From contig NZ_CP136624.1 in the NCBI RefSeq assembly GCF_032917945.1, forward strand, positions 5,642,001 through 5,706,000: a DNA stretch of 64,000 nucleotides. The letters run 5' to 3'. A program made the position numbers and the translations under genes. Positions 28,348-37,123 of this stretch are shown here, one piece after another; positions within the stretch are counted from its first letter, which is position 1, and each line of letters starts with the position of its first letter. Source of the DNA: Bradyrhizobium sp. sBnM-33 (GTDB lineage: Bacteria > Pseudomonadota > Alphaproteobacteria > Rhizobiales > Xanthobacteraceae). Below the pieces are notes generated by a model. The model saw only the letters and a program-made list of their open reading frames with translations, did no database searches and was not told the DNA's origin.

Positions 28348-28357
28348 CGAGGTGCCC

Positions 28358-28855
28358 ATGCCCGAACGTCAGCCCCTCGACGAGTTCGACCTGAAAATAC
28401 TGTCCGAGTTGCAGAAGGACGGACGCATCCGCAACAATGAGCTGGCTGAGAGGGTCGGCCTCTCGGAGCCTCCATGCCGGCGGCGCGTTCGGTCCTTGCG
28501 CGAGCGCGGCTATGTCAGTGCCATCAGAGCCACGCTCGACGAAAAGCTCCTTGGTTACGAGGTTATTTCCTACGTATTGATTCAGTTGCAGAGCCAGGCT
28601 CAGGCGACGTTGCAGGCCTTCGAAAAATCGATCGCGGCAATACCGCTGGTCCAGCAGAGCTGGCGCATTTCGGGGGACGCCGATTATCTGCTCAAATGCG
28701 TGGCACGAAACGTCGAGGGCATGCACCAGCAGCTTCTGCAATTTTCAGCGATGCCTGAAGTGCGCAACATCAGAACTTTCCCGGTGCTTGGCGTCGCCAA
28801 GGATGCGCCGCTGCCCATAGCCCCAAATCCGGCGGCATCTGACCCGGCACGATAG
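28358..28855 (+). CDS. Lrp/AsnC family transcriptional regulator
   Basis: A 165-residue protein with the AsnC helix-turn-helix (LDEFDLKILSELQKDGRIRN, NNELAERVGLSEPPCRRRVR) and a RAM ligand domain (QQSWRISGDADYLLKCVARN). It starts ten bases after tetR, so the two may be co-transcribed, next to the leucine degradation operon. Leucine or another amino acid as effector is plausible but not visible in the sequence. The longer upstream frame overlaps tetR and is rejected. Confidence 0.92.
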   Translation: MPERQPLDEFDLKILSELQKDGRIRNNELAERVGLSEPPCRRRVRSLRERGYVSAIRATLDEKLLGYEVISYVLIQLQSQAQATLQAFEKSIAAIPLVQQSWRISGDADYLLKCVARNVEGMHQQLLQFSAMPEVRNIRTFPVLGVAKDAPLPIAPNPAASDPAR

Positions 28856-28898
28856 CCTCGCCCGCAAGGGGGCCGGAAAGCGTGCCGGCCGGGCTCTC

Positions 28899-29204
28899 TC
28901 AGTGGGTCCAGGGCTCGACGCGCTTGAAGGCGAAATTGTCGGCGTAAGCGGCGGGCCGGCGAACCGAATCCTTGGGCTCGATCACCTGGTAGGCGATGCC
29001 CTTGCGCTCGCAATAGGCGATCGCGTCTTCCTTGGTGTCGAAGCGCAAGGTGAGCTGCTGCTTCATGTCGGAGGACGAGGTCCAGCCCATCAGCGGCTCG
29101 ATCGCCCGCGGCTGCTCGGGCTCGTAATCGAGCTGCCATTCCTGGGTCTTGGCCCTTCCCGATTGCATCGCGTTCTTGGCAGGCTTGAAAATGCGGGCGG
29201 TCAT
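28899..29204 (-). CDS. NADH dehydrogenase accessory subunit, NDUFS4-like
   Basis: The 101-residue protein matches the ETC complex I subunit conserved region: IFKPAKNAMQSGRAKTQEWQ, then EPLMGWTSSSDMKQQLTLRF, DTKEDAIAYCERKGIAYQV and a C-terminal NFAFKRVEPWTH. Alphaproteobacteria share this supernumerary complex I subunit with mitochondria, and it normally lies away from the nuo operon, as here. It stabilises the NADH-oxidising arm of complex I. Confidence 0.93.
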   Translation of the reverse strand: MTARIFKPAKNAMQSGRAKTQEWQLDYEPEQPRAIEPLMGWTSSSDMKQQLTLRFDTKEDAIAYCERKGIAYQVIEPKDSVRRPAAYADNFAFKRVEPWTH

Positions 29205-29433
29205 TGGATGGTCGGGTCCTCAAGCGGTATGCGACATGGAAGCGTTTGGTGGAAACGGCCGGGATAGTATAGAGACACCTTTCAGGAATTTGATCGGTGA
29301 TTCCGGACCCCCGGATGTACCATTTCCGTCCCGGTATAGTCATTATGCCGTACTGTGACAATCCAGGGCTATCCGGCGCCCGGGACCCGGTCTTGCGGCG
29401 CGATCTTCCCGAAAGCATCACGAAGCGGCACCC

Positions 29434-30579
29434 ATGAAAATCAACGCCACCCTGCCCGACAAAGGACGCGACCTTCGGCTCGACCTGTTTCGCGGGGTCG
29501 CGAACTGGTGGATCTATCTGGATCATATCCCGGATAACGTCGTAAACTGGATCACCGTCCGCAATTACGGGTTTAGTGACGCCGCCGACCTGTTCGTCTT
29601 CATTTCCGGCTATACCGCCTCGTTTGTCTATGCGCGGATGATGCTCGAACGCGGCTTCATTGTCGGCGCTACGCGGCTGACCAAGCGGGTCTGGCAGCTC
29701 TATGTCGCCCACATCATCCTGTTCGTGATCTATATCGCCTCGATCAGCTACCTCGCCTTGCGCTTTGGCGACTCGGAGCTGGTCAACGATTTCAACGTCG
29801 CCGTCCTGGTCGACAATGCGACCGAAACGCTGCGGCAGGGCTTGTTCCTGAAGTTCAAGCCGGTCAATCTCGACGTGCTGCCGCTCTACATCGTGCTGAT
29901 GGGGCTGTTCCCGCCGGTTTTGTGGATCATGCTGCGGCAGCCCAACTGGACCTTGGCGGCCGCGATCGTACTGTGGCTGGTGTCGCGGCAGACAGGATGG
30001 AACCTGTCCGCCTATCCGGTCGGCACCTGGTACTTCAATCCGTTCGCCTGGCAGGTGCTATTCGTGTTCGGCGCGTGGTGCGCGCTCGGCGGTGCCCGCA
30101 AGAACATGCACATCATCAACTCGCCGATCACGCTGTATGTGTGCGTGGCCTATCTGATCCTGGCGCTGGTCATGACCATGGCCGGCAAATTTCCGGCTTT
30201 CGGCGAGATGTTCCCGCAGTGGCTCTATTCGACCTTCAATCCCAACGACAAGACCAACCTCGCGCCCTACCGCTTCCTGCACTTCGTGGCGATCGTGATC
30301 CTGGTGATCCGCTTCGTGCCGAAGGAATGGCCGGGGCTAGAGTGGAAGATTTTCGATCCGCTCGTCGTCTGTGGTCAGCAGTCGCTGGCGGTTTTCTGCG
30401 TCGGCGTGTTCCTGTCATTCGTCGGGCACTTCGAACTGTCGATGAGCTCGGGCTCGCTGTTCGCGCAGATCTTCGTCAGCGTGACCGGCATCGCGATCAT
30501 GACCATCGTAGCCTATTACATTTCCTGGTCGAAGCGGCAGGACAAGCCGCTCAAGCCGGCAGCGCCGAAAGCCGCCTGA
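29434..30579 (+). CDS. OpgC domain-containing membrane acyltransferase
   Basis: A 381-residue polytopic protein of the OpgC family (acyltransferase-3-like). OpgC succinylates osmoregulated periplasmic glucans in other bacteria. Family features: RLDLFRGVANWWIYLDHIPD near the N-terminus, GFSDAADLFVFISGYTASFV, and about ten spans with PFAWQVLFVFGAWCALG. The substrate here is not known; Bradyrhizobium makes cyclic glucans with other substituents, so the acyl group is uncertain. It faces the carbamoyltransferase gene convergently across a strong hairpin. Confidence 0.88.
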   Translation: MKINATLPDKGRDLRLDLFRGVANWWIYLDHIPDNVVNWITVRNYGFSDAADLFVFISGYTASFVYARMMLERGFIVGATRLTKRVWQLYVAHIILFVIYIASISYLALRFGDSELVNDFNVAVLVDNATETLRQGLFLKFKPVNLDVLPLYIVLMGLFPPVLWIMLRQPNWTLAAAIVLWLVSRQTGWNLSAYPVGTWYFNPFAWQVLFVFGAWCALGGARKNMHIINSPITLYVCVAYLILALVMTMAGKFPAFGEMFPQWLYSTFNPNDKTNLAPYRFLHFVAIVILVIRFVPKEWPGLEWKIFDPLVVCGQQSLAVFCVGVFLSFVGHFELSMSSGSLFAQIFVSVTGIAIMTIVAYYISWSKRQDKPLKPAAPKAA

Positions 30580-30591
30580 GCGGCTTTCGGC
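30564..30591. terminator. Strong 12-bp hairpin over the opgC stop codon
   Basis: GCCGAAAGCCGC (30564-30575) pairs exactly with GCGGCTTTCGGC (30580-30591) around the loop CTGA, which contains the stop codon of the OpgC gene. It sits between convergent genes and likely separates both transcripts. There is no clear T-tract. Confidence 0.55.
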
Positions 30592-30610
30592 CGAACCGCG
30601 GCAGCCGGTT

Positions 30611-32434
30611 TCAGGCCGGTTGCGCGGTCGACGCCACCAGCGTCCGCACGTCGGTGTAGATATTGACCGCCGGCGCGACTACTTTGTGCATCGCGTTCTT
30701 CGATACGATGGTGTCGTGCATGACGAGATGATCGACGCCGGTGGTCAGAAAACAGTTCACGGCATCCTGCGGCGTTTCCACGATGGGCTCGCCCTTGATG
30801 TTGAATGAGGTGTTGATCAGCACGGGAACACCGGTCAGCGCCTCGAATTCCTTCAGCAGGCGGTAGAGCATCGGATTGGTTTCTTCGCGCACGGTCTGGA
30901 CGCGTGCAGTGCCATCGACATGCACGATCGCCGGGATCTTGTCGCGCCATTCAGGGCGAACCGGTTTAGCGATCAGCATGAAGGGCGAGTCCTCCTCGCC
31001 TTCAAAAATTTCCTTCATGCGCTCGGCCAGCACGATCGGCGCGAACGGCCGGAACGCCTGCCGGTGCTTCACGCGGCTGTTGAGGATGTCCTTCATCTCG
31101 GGCTTGCGTGGATCGGCCAGCAGGCTGCGGTTGCCGAGCGCGCGCGGCCCGAATTCGGAGCGGTCCTGAAACCAGCCGATCACCTTCTGGTCGGCGAGCA
31201 GTTTGGCGGTGTCGCGGCAGATATTGTCGCTCCTGACGGCGTCGACCTGGATCCGCACCAGAAATTTCTGCAACTCCTTGGCGGCATCCTGATCGCTGTA
31301 GCGCCTGCCGACATAGGCGTGATCCATGACGAAGCCGCGGCGTTGCTTCAGGATTTCGAGCCAGCCGTAATAAGCGCAGCCGATTGCAATGCCGTCATCG
31401 CCGGCCGCCGGCTGGATCCAGACGTTCTCGAAGCCGGCTTCGCGGGCAAGCCGGCCGTTCGCCACGCAGTTCAGTGCAACGCCACCGGCCATACAGAGGT
31501 TCTTCGCGCCGGTGGTTTCGCGCAACCAGCGGGCGCGGGCCAGCAGCACGTTTTCGGTGTCGTCCTGCGTGCGCCAGGCCAGGTCTTCCCAGTGCCGCAT
31601 CGCCGGGTGTTTTTCCCAGTTGCCCGCGATATCGAAGACATAAGGATGCTTGAAGTCGGCAGCGGTCCAGTGCGGCACCTGCAGCTTGCCGTCGTCGGTG
31701 AGTTCGAGCAGATGCTTGACCTGATCGCGGCGGCCATAAGGCGCCAGTCCCATCAGCTCGCCGCACTTATTCCAATCGCCGAAGATGTAGGTCGAGGCGC
31801 GGCTGTAGAGCGCGCCGAGCCCGGGCATGGTGTAGAATTCGTCGCTGAGGAAGCCGCGGTCCGGCTCCATCCAGACTTTCTTGAGGCATTCGAGTGTCGT
31901 GCTGTTGAACCTGTAATAACTCTCCGATTCCCGCGCGAGCGGCGTGGCGACATCGCTCGCCGGAAACGATTCCATGACGTCGGCGCGGTAGCTGCCGACG
32001 CCGTCGACGATCATCACGACGCCATCCTCGAACGGCGACACCGCGAACGCGCTGTAGGCGTGCGCGAGGTGATGGGAGATCGTAACCACCTTGTCCGAAT
32101 GCTTCAGATACAGCGGATGCTTGGCCGCCTCGTCGCGCTCGAACTCCGGCAGGAAGCCCGGCGCGTCGAAATAGACCAGTCGCTCTTCCATTTCCGGGAC
32201 CGGCAGGATGTAGCAATCGCGCACCACCAGATCGACGTCGTCGAGCGTAATGCCTTCGGCTTCGAGGCAATAATCGATCACTTCCTTGTAGAAGCCCGAG
32301 GCGTGCTTGGCCCGCGTGATCCGCTCCTTGGCGATCGCAAACGCAATGGCGCCGTCGCGCAACAGGCAGGCGCTGACATCATGGTCGTAGGTATTCAGAC
32401 CAAGGACATAAGTGTGTTTTTTGGGCATGGGCAC
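30611..32434 (-). CDS. NodU/CmcH family O-carbamoyltransferase
   Basis: A 607-residue enzyme that transfers carbamoyl from carbamoyl phosphate through a carbamoyl-adenylate to a sugar or other hydroxyl. The Kae1-like domain has VLGLNTYDHDVSACLL, HHLAHAYSAF (121-130, metal His), DGVGSYRADV and MAGGVALNCVANGRL. The YrdC-like C-terminal domain has DRSEFGPRALGNRS and LINTSFNIKGEPIVETP. There are no nod genes nearby, so the target is probably a surface glycan or antibiotic-like molecule rather than Nod factor. The start may be Met1 or Met3. Confidence 0.92.
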   Translation of the reverse strand: MPMPKKHTYVLGLNTYDHDVSACLLRDGAIAFAIAKERITRAKHASGFYKEVIDYCLEAEGITLDDVDLVVRDCYILPVPEMEERLVYFDAPGFLPEFERDEAAKHPLYLKHSDKVVTISHHLAHAYSAFAVSPFEDGVVMIVDGVGSYRADVMESFPASDVATPLARESESYYRFNSTTLECLKKVWMEPDRGFLSDEFYTMPGLGALYSRASTYIFGDWNKCGELMGLAPYGRRDQVKHLLELTDDGKLQVPHWTAADFKHPYVFDIAGNWEKHPAMRHWEDLAWRTQDDTENVLLARARWLRETTGAKNLCMAGGVALNCVANGRLAREAGFENVWIQPAAGDDGIAIGCAYYGWLEILKQRRGFVMDHAYVGRRYSDQDAAKELQKFLVRIQVDAVRSDNICRDTAKLLADQKVIGWFQDRSEFGPRALGNRSLLADPRKPEMKDILNSRVKHRQAFRPFAPIVLAERMKEIFEGEEDSPFMLIAKPVRPEWRDKIPAIVHVDGTARVQTVREETNPMLYRLLKEFEALTGVPVLINTSFNIKGEPIVETPQDAVNCFLTTGVDHLVMHDTIVSKNAMHKVVAPAVNIYTDVRTLVASTAQPA

Positions 32435-32762
32435 TCGTGAAGGCGGGATCGTCTTGCGCTGAGAAATGGAAATCGTGTCGACATCAAGTTGCTGGCGAGG
32501 CCTTGCGGATTTTTTTCAATTCTAACTTCTGCGGTGCACCATCTTTAAGTGTTCATCCAGCATTCAGATAGATGAATGGCGCAAGAGTCCTCGACAGACC
32601 GGCCGTAACTTGACCTTACCTGTCCTTCTTAATAAAGTCCCAAGAGCTCGAAAGAACCTTGTGAAATATTGTGTTAGCGCATCTGAACTGAGAACTATCT
32701 CGCGCGTCTAAGTGAGATAGTGCCGAAGTCCAGATGTTTGGAAGTGACCGGGAGATTCTCGA
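32435..32762. other. Intergenic region between divergent genes
   Basis: No gene is seen in these 328 bases. The stretch 32510-32700 is more AT-rich than its surroundings and should carry the promoters of the carbamoyltransferase gene and the Gly/Arg-rich secreted protein. Confidence 0.45.
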
Positions 32763-33041
32763 ATGGCTAAACGCTACAATATCCTGACCCGCTGCCTTGC
32801 AGCGCTGGCTTTGTTGTTCGTCTACGTGGCCAGCACCTCTGCCATTCTGGTGGGCGGGACAACCACGTCCGCGCAGGCCCAACGAGGCCGAGGCTATCGC
32901 GGCGGCCGTGGCTTCTATCGCGGCGGTGGCCGTGGCTACTATCGCGGCCGAGGCCGAGGCTTCTATGGTGGGCCTGTTTTTGTACGCCCTGGCCCGCGCT
33001 GCTGGTGGAATCCCTACGGCGTCCGCGTCTGCAGGTGGTGA
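32763..33041 (+). CDS. Secreted Gly/Arg/Tyr-repeat protein
   Basis: A 92-residue protein with a signal peptide (residues 1 to about 39, cleaved near AQA-QR), then a low-complexity RGRGYRGGRGFYRGGGRGYY-type repeat and a conserved end (RPGPRCWWNPYGVRVCRW). Small proteins of this plan are abundant in Bradyrhizobium and uncharacterised. CCGGGAGA precedes the ATG by about ten bases. An intrinsic terminator lies 47 bases downstream, so it is transcribed alone. Confidence 0.75.
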   Translation: MAKRYNILTRCLAALALLFVYVASTSAILVGGTTTSAQAQRGRGYRGGRGFYRGGGRGYYRGRGRGFYGGPVFVRPGPRCWWNPYGVRVCRW

Positions 33042-33087
33042 TATAGCTCCGATCGCTGTCGGGTCAGACAAGATCATAGATGGAATC

Positions 33088-33114
33088 AGGCGTGCCAATG
33101 GCACGCCTTTTTTC
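33088..33114 (+). terminator. Rho-independent terminator
   Basis: AGGCGTGCC (33088-33096) pairs exactly with GGCACGCCT (33100-33108) around loop AAT and is followed by TTTTT, a textbook intrinsic terminator for the Gly/Arg-repeat protein gene. Confidence 0.9.
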
Positions 33115-33159
33115 TTTGGCCGATGCTTCCGCGCACAGTGAGCGCCGGCCGCGCTTGGC

Positions 33160-34257
33160 CTAGCTTGCAAGCCGCGGGATCAGCTTGAGCGCATTGCCGC
33201 GTTCGATCGACGTGATCTGTTCGTCCGTGAAAACGCCCGCCTCGCGCAATCCCTTTACGTGATCGCTGCCGGTCCGGTATGGGAAATCCGTCCCGAACAC
33301 GATCTGCGACGGCGGAATGAGCGACGCCAGCGCCGACATCGCGGCGCGGTTGGAGGTCTGTGCGGTGTCGTAGAAGAATCGCTTCAACTCGGCGAGCGTG
33401 CCATCGGGCACCGTCTCCTTGGCTTTCGGCACCAGCAGCGGATGCCGAATGAAACGCTCGATCAGAAACGGCATCGTCCCGCCCGCATGCGAGAATATCC
33501 ATCGAATGTCGGGAAAGCGCCTTGCATTGCCGGAGAAGACAATGTCAGCGATAGCGCGCGTCGTGTCGGTGCCGAACTCGATCATCACGGGCGGTTGCGT
33601 CGGCGCCAGGTTCACGCAGCAATTGGCCGCGGTGGGATGGGTGTAGACCAGCGCCTTGCGGCGATTGAGCTCCTCCATGACCGGCAGGAACACCGGATCG
33701 CCGAGCCACTTGTCGCCGTAGCTCGTCATCAACGCGATGCCATCGGCCTTGAGCGTATCGAGCGCATAGGCGAGCTCACGCAGGCTGCCTTCGACGTCGG
33801 TGAGCGGCAGCATCGCGAAATTGCCGAAGCGCCCGGGATAATCCGCGACCAGCTTTGCGGCATATTCGTTCGACTCGCGGCAGAGCCTTCGTGCCGTATC
33901 GCCCTTGGTGAAATTGACCGCGGGCGTGGTGACGGACAGCATCGAAGTGGCGATGCCGGCCTTGTCCATATCTGCGAGCGATTTCTCGATGGTCCAGTTC
34001 TTCATCAAGGGATCGCCGAAGCCGCTGTCGTTCGATGCGGTCACGTAAGTCGGCGGCGAAAGATGATGGTGAACGTCAATCCGGAACGGCTTTGCGTCGG
34101 CGGTTTGTGCCCCTGCCCGGCCACCACTGATGGCCGTCATTAGCACCAACGCGCCGGCACCGAGCACGAAGCCGCGCCGGCTTGGTGCGGCGAATGACTG
34201 ATTTGATTGACCACAGCAGAAGCATCCCCGCAGCGGGGCCGTGCGCAAATCCGTCAT
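33160..34257 (-). CDS. Amidohydrolase (amidohydrolase-2/ACMSD-like), Tat-exported
   Basis: The 365-residue TIM-barrel metal enzyme has a long N-region with a Tat motif (PSRRGFVLGAGALVLMTAI), suggesting export, which is unusual for this family. Metal ligands: HHH in RIDVHHHLSPP, THPTAANCC, the His of FSHAGGTMPF and the Asp of FGTDFPYR. Relatives decarboxylate or hydrolyse ring-cleavage or aromatic carboxylates. ATG 34257 has GGGAGAG upstream; the frame extends 36 codons further without support. Last gene of the FAH-cyclase-amidohydrolase unit. Confidence 0.87.
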   Translation of the reverse strand: MTDLRTAPLRGCFCCGQSNQSFAAPSRRGFVLGAGALVLMTAISGGRAGAQTADAKPFRIDVHHHLSPPTYVTASNDSGFGDPLMKNWTIEKSLADMDKAGIATSMLSVTTPAVNFTKGDTARRLCRESNEYAAKLVADYPGRFGNFAMLPLTDVEGSLRELAYALDTLKADGIALMTSYGDKWLGDPVFLPVMEELNRRKALVYTHPTAANCCVNLAPTQPPVMIEFGTDTTRAIADIVFSGNARRFPDIRWIFSHAGGTMPFLIERFIRHPLLVPKAKETVPDGTLAELKRFFYDTAQTSNRAAMSALASLIPPSQIVFGTDFPYRTGSDHVKGLREAGVFTDEQITSIERGNALKLIPRLAS

Positions 34258-34295
34258 TCGTTCTCTCCCGATCTTGTTTGTTGTTGCGTGCAGCC

Positions 34296-35072
34296 TCACC
34301 CGTCGAGAATGGCGACCGCGCGGGTCCAGCCGGCGGATGCACGCTCGATCTTCACCGGAAAGCACGACACCATAAAACCGGTCGACGGCAGTTGCTCGAG
34401 ATTATGCAGCTTCTCGAGATGGCAATAGCCGATGTGGCGGCCGGCCTTGTGGCCTTCCCAGATCAGGCTGGCGTCCTTCGTCTCGGCATACTTTTTCGCG
34501 GTGTAGACGAACGGTGCATCCCAGCTCCAGCCGTCGATGCCGGTCAGGCGCACGCCGCGCTCCAACAGATACATCGTCGCCTCGTAGCCCATGCCGCAGC
34601 CGGAGGTGACATAGTCCTGCCGCCCGTATTTGGCACCGGCGCTGGTGTTCACCACCACGATATCCAGCGGTGACAGCGTATGACCGATACGCTTGAGCTC
34701 AGCCTCGACATCCTTGGCGGTAGCGACATAGCCGTCCGGCAAATGCCGGAAGTCGAGCTTCACGCCCGGCTGAAAACACCATTCCAGCGGCACCTCATCG
34801 ATGGTCCATGAACGCTCGCCGCGGTTCATGGTGGGATGGAAATGCCAGGGCGCATCCAGATGCGTGCCGTTGTGGGTGGAGAGCGACACCTGCTCCACCG
34901 CCCAGCCCTGACCATCAGGCAGATCTTCCGCCTTCAACCCTTCGAAGAACTGCAGCATGCGGGGCAGGCCTTGCTGGTGATCGATGTACTGGATGGTCGG
35001 GTTGTTGCCGGGTGGATCGGCCGGCACGTCATTTTGCAGGGGAACGGAAATGTCGATCAGTTTGCGCGCCAT
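34296..35072 (-). CDS. Cyclase family protein (kynurenine formamidase-like fold)
   Basis: A 258-residue protein with the defining metal motif HNGTHLDAPWHF (HxGTHxDxPxH), about residues 67-78, and IDGWSWDAPF further on. The family includes N-formylkynurenine formamidases, isatin hydrolase and other amide or lactam hydrolases. Given its FAH and amidohydrolase neighbours, it probably opens or hydrolyses an imported cyclic or amide compound. No signal peptide. It is 45 bases after the FAH gene. Confidence 0.88.
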   Translation of the reverse strand: MARKLIDISVPLQNDVPADPPGNNPTIQYIDHQQGLPRMLQFFEGLKAEDLPDGQGWAVEQVSLSTHNGTHLDAPWHFHPTMNRGERSWTIDEVPLEWCFQPGVKLDFRHLPDGYVATAKDVEAELKRIGHTLSPLDIVVVNTSAGAKYGRQDYVTSGCGMGYEATMYLLERGVRLTGIDGWSWDAPFVYTAKKYAETKDASLIWEGHKAGRHIGYCHLEKLHNLEQLPSTGFMVSCFPVKIERASAGWTRAVAILDG

Positions 35073-35117
35073 GGCGTTTCCTCGCTGGATGTTTTTTTAT
35101 GTAGCGTGGTCCAACGG

Positions 35118-36101
35118 CTATTGCCGCTCGACCCGGTTCTTCAAAATACCGATCTTTTCGACTTCGAGTTCGATCGTGTCGCCGTGCTCGAGATACCAGC
35201 CGAGCTCGAGCCCGCATCCATTGCCGACGGTGCCGGATCCGATGAATTCGCCGGGCATCAGGGTCTCGTCCTGGCTGATATGGGCGATGATCTCTTCGAA
35301 CGAGAATAGCATGCCTTCGGTCACGCCCTGCGAGCGCATCTTGCCGTTGATGCGCGCTTCCATCTTCAATTTGTAGGGATCGCCGATCTCGTCCGGGGTG
35401 ACGATCCACGGCCCTATCACGTTGCCGCCATCGAAACTCTTTCCCTTCGCCGGGCCCAGCCGCCCCTCCATTTCGATGCGCTGGGCATCGCGCGCGGAAA
35501 AGTCGTTGAAGATCGTGTAGCCGAAGATGTGATCTTTGGCCTTCGCCGGGGAGATGTTAGCGCCCTTGTTCCTGGTGATGATGCCGAATTCCAATTCGTA
35601 ATCCATCACCTGGCTGTAGCGCGGCCACTTCACGGTGGTGTTAGTGCCGCGCACGCTGAAACGGTTGGTGATGTAGTAGATCGGCTGCTTGCGATAGACC
35701 TCCGGCAACTCGCCGAGCGGCTCCGCCTCGATCCGCGCCAGCTCGGCCATATCGCCTTTGACGCGTGCGGCGAGCTTGAGTTGCCCGCGCGGGGCCTGCA
35801 GGATATGCAGCGGGAACGACATGCCGTCCCGCATCTGCCGTGGCTCGGGGACCGGCGCGAGAATCTCAGTGGCATCCACCGATACGGAAAGGCTCTCGTC
35901 CTCGCCGTGTTCGTCGAACACCTTCGCAGCCTGTTCGAGCGCGGCGTCACCGGCATCGATCAGCGCCAGCATCGAAGCGAAGGCAGGATTGGCACCTCCG
36001 TTGCGGCTGGCCGCCGCCGAGAGATCAAAGAGCAGCCTGTCGCCGCTATGCACGATGGCGACCTTTTCCTGACCGCCCGACTTGATTGTTGCGAGTTTCA
36101 C
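35118..36101 (-). CDS. Fumarylacetoacetate hydrolase (FAH) family protein
   Basis: A 327-residue protein with a FAH C-terminal domain: DYELEFGIITRNKG (acidic metal ligand), GYTIFNDFSARDAQRIEM, GPAKGKSFDGGNVIGPWIVT and GEFIGSGTVGNG. FAH enzymes hydrolyse C-C bonds of diketo acids or decarboxylate oxaloacetate-like compounds. I choose GTG 36101 (VKLATIKSGG) with GAGGG upstream. The frame is open another 325 codons upstream, but that part is antisense to the ABC binding-protein gene and is not real. First gene of its unit, divergent from the importer. Confidence 0.9.
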   Translation of the reverse strand: MKLATIKSGGQEKVAIVHSGDRLLFDLSAAASRNGGANPAFASMLALIDAGDAALEQAAKVFDEHGEDESLSVSVDATEILAPVPEPRQMRDGMSFPLHILQAPRGQLKLAARVKGDMAELARIEAEPLGELPEVYRKQPIYYITNRFSVRGTNTTVKWPRYSQVMDYELEFGIITRNKGANISPAKAKDHIFGYTIFNDFSARDAQRIEMEGRLGPAKGKSFDGGNVIGPWIVTPDEIGDPYKLKMEARINGKMRSQGVTEGMLFSFEEIIAHISQDETLMPGEFIGSGTVGNGCGLELGWYLEHGDTIELEVEKIGILKNRVERQ

Positions 36102-36115
36102 CTGACGCCCTCTTG

Positions 36116-36143
36116 TTTTTCGATGAAATATATGATCGAAAAA
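36116..36143. promoter_or_regulatory. Inverted repeat in divergent promoter, candidate GntR operator
   Basis: TTTTTCGAT (36116-36124) and ATCGAAAAA (36135-36143) are exact inverse copies separated by 10 AT-rich bases, and a further TATCGATA palindrome follows at 36146. They lie between the divergent FAH and ABC binding-protein genes, the place to expect the site for the GntR regulator encoded two genes on. The assignment is inference. Confidence 0.55.
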
Positions 36144-36188
36144 AATATCGATAAACAAGCCTGAAAAATGTTTGATGGGGAGAACGTC

Positions 36189-37112
36189 GTGAAAAAGGTC
36201 CTTGCCGCCCTTGCGGTCAGTGTGGCGCTGACCGGTATCGCCTTTGCGCAAGCCAAGATCCAGGTCGGCTGCACGGCAACCTCGGACTGCGCCTCCGCGA
36301 TGGTGGCGATCGACGAAGGCATTTTCAAAAAGCACGGCCTTGAGGTCGAGATGACGCCGATCGGCATCAACTCGAACATCCCGGCAGCGATCCTGTCGAA
36401 CTCGATCCAGATCGGCGGGCCGACCTCGACCGTATTTCTGCAGGCGGTCGATGGCGGGCTCGATCTCGTCGCCATCGCGGGTGCTACCGTGATGAGCCCG
36501 GTGAACCAGGACAGCATCGCCGCCTTCGTCCGCAATGGCATCACCATCAAGGAGCCGAAGGATTTCGCTGGCAAGAAGGTCGGCGCGCCCGGGCTGAATG
36601 CCTTCCTGCACGTATTGTTCGTGAAGTGGCTGGTGGAGAAAGGCGTCGATCCCAAGAGCGTCAATTTCGTCGAGGTTACCTTCCCGACCATGGCCGACAT
36701 CATCAAATCCGGCGGCGTCGATGCCGTGCTGACAGCCGAACCGTTCGTGACGCGCATGACCAACGCCGGCCTCGGGTCGGTCGGCGCACGCTACGCGATC
36801 GAGCTGGCGCGCACCGATCCGATCATTTTCTACGCGGCCTCGCGCGAATGGGCCGACAAGAACGTCGCGGCGGTCAAGAAATTCCGGGAAGCGATCACCG
36901 AGTCCGCCGTCGTCGTCAACAACGACCGCGAAAAGGCCTCGAACTCGATTGCCAAATTCACCAAACAGCCGATCGAACTGGTCAAGGCGACACCGCCGAA
37001 CCGTTCCGAACCGGCGCTGAAGCCTGAGCAACTCTCCTGGTGGATCGAAGTGATGTCGTCGCAAAAAATGCTGCAATCCAAGCTCGACACCTCGAAGCTG
37101 GTCCTAAAGTAA
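36189..37112 (+). CDS. ABC transporter substrate-binding protein (NitT/TauT family)
   Basis: The 307-residue periplasmic protein has a signal peptide (VKKVLAALAVSVALTGIAFA) and the SBP fold of the nitrate/taurine/sulfonate class: VAIDEGIFKKHGLEVEMTPI, GAPGLNAFLHVLF, and TMADIIKSGGVDAVLTAEPF. GTG 36189 is preferred because GGGGAG lies six bases before it; the ATG at 36168 lacks a ribosome-binding site. The ligand is unknown and may be the substrate of the divergent hydrolases. First gene of the importer operon. Confidence 0.88.
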   Translation: MKKVLAALAVSVALTGIAFAQAKIQVGCTATSDCASAMVAIDEGIFKKHGLEVEMTPIGINSNIPAAILSNSIQIGGPTSTVFLQAVDGGLDLVAIAGATVMSPVNQDSIAAFVRNGITIKEPKDFAGKKVGAPGLNAFLHVLFVKWLVEKGVDPKSVNFVEVTFPTMADIIKSGGVDAVLTAEPFVTRMTNAGLGSVGARYAIELARTDPIIFYAASREWADKNVAAVKKFREAITESAVVVNNDREKASNSIAKFTKQPIELVKATPPNRSEPALKPEQLSWWIEVMSSQKMLQSKLDTSKLVLK

Positions 37113-37123
37113 AGGATTTCGCG

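Noticed and set aside
30920..32440. Plus-strand open frame (506 codons) opposite the carbamoyltransferase
   Set aside because: Mirror of a well-supported gene; no family motif and the typical codon-shadow composition.
36102..37076. N-terminal extension of the FAH gene to 652 codons
   Set aside because: The extra 325 codons are the reverse complement of the ABC binding-protein gene. FAH family length and the GTG at 36101 with GAGGG fit better.
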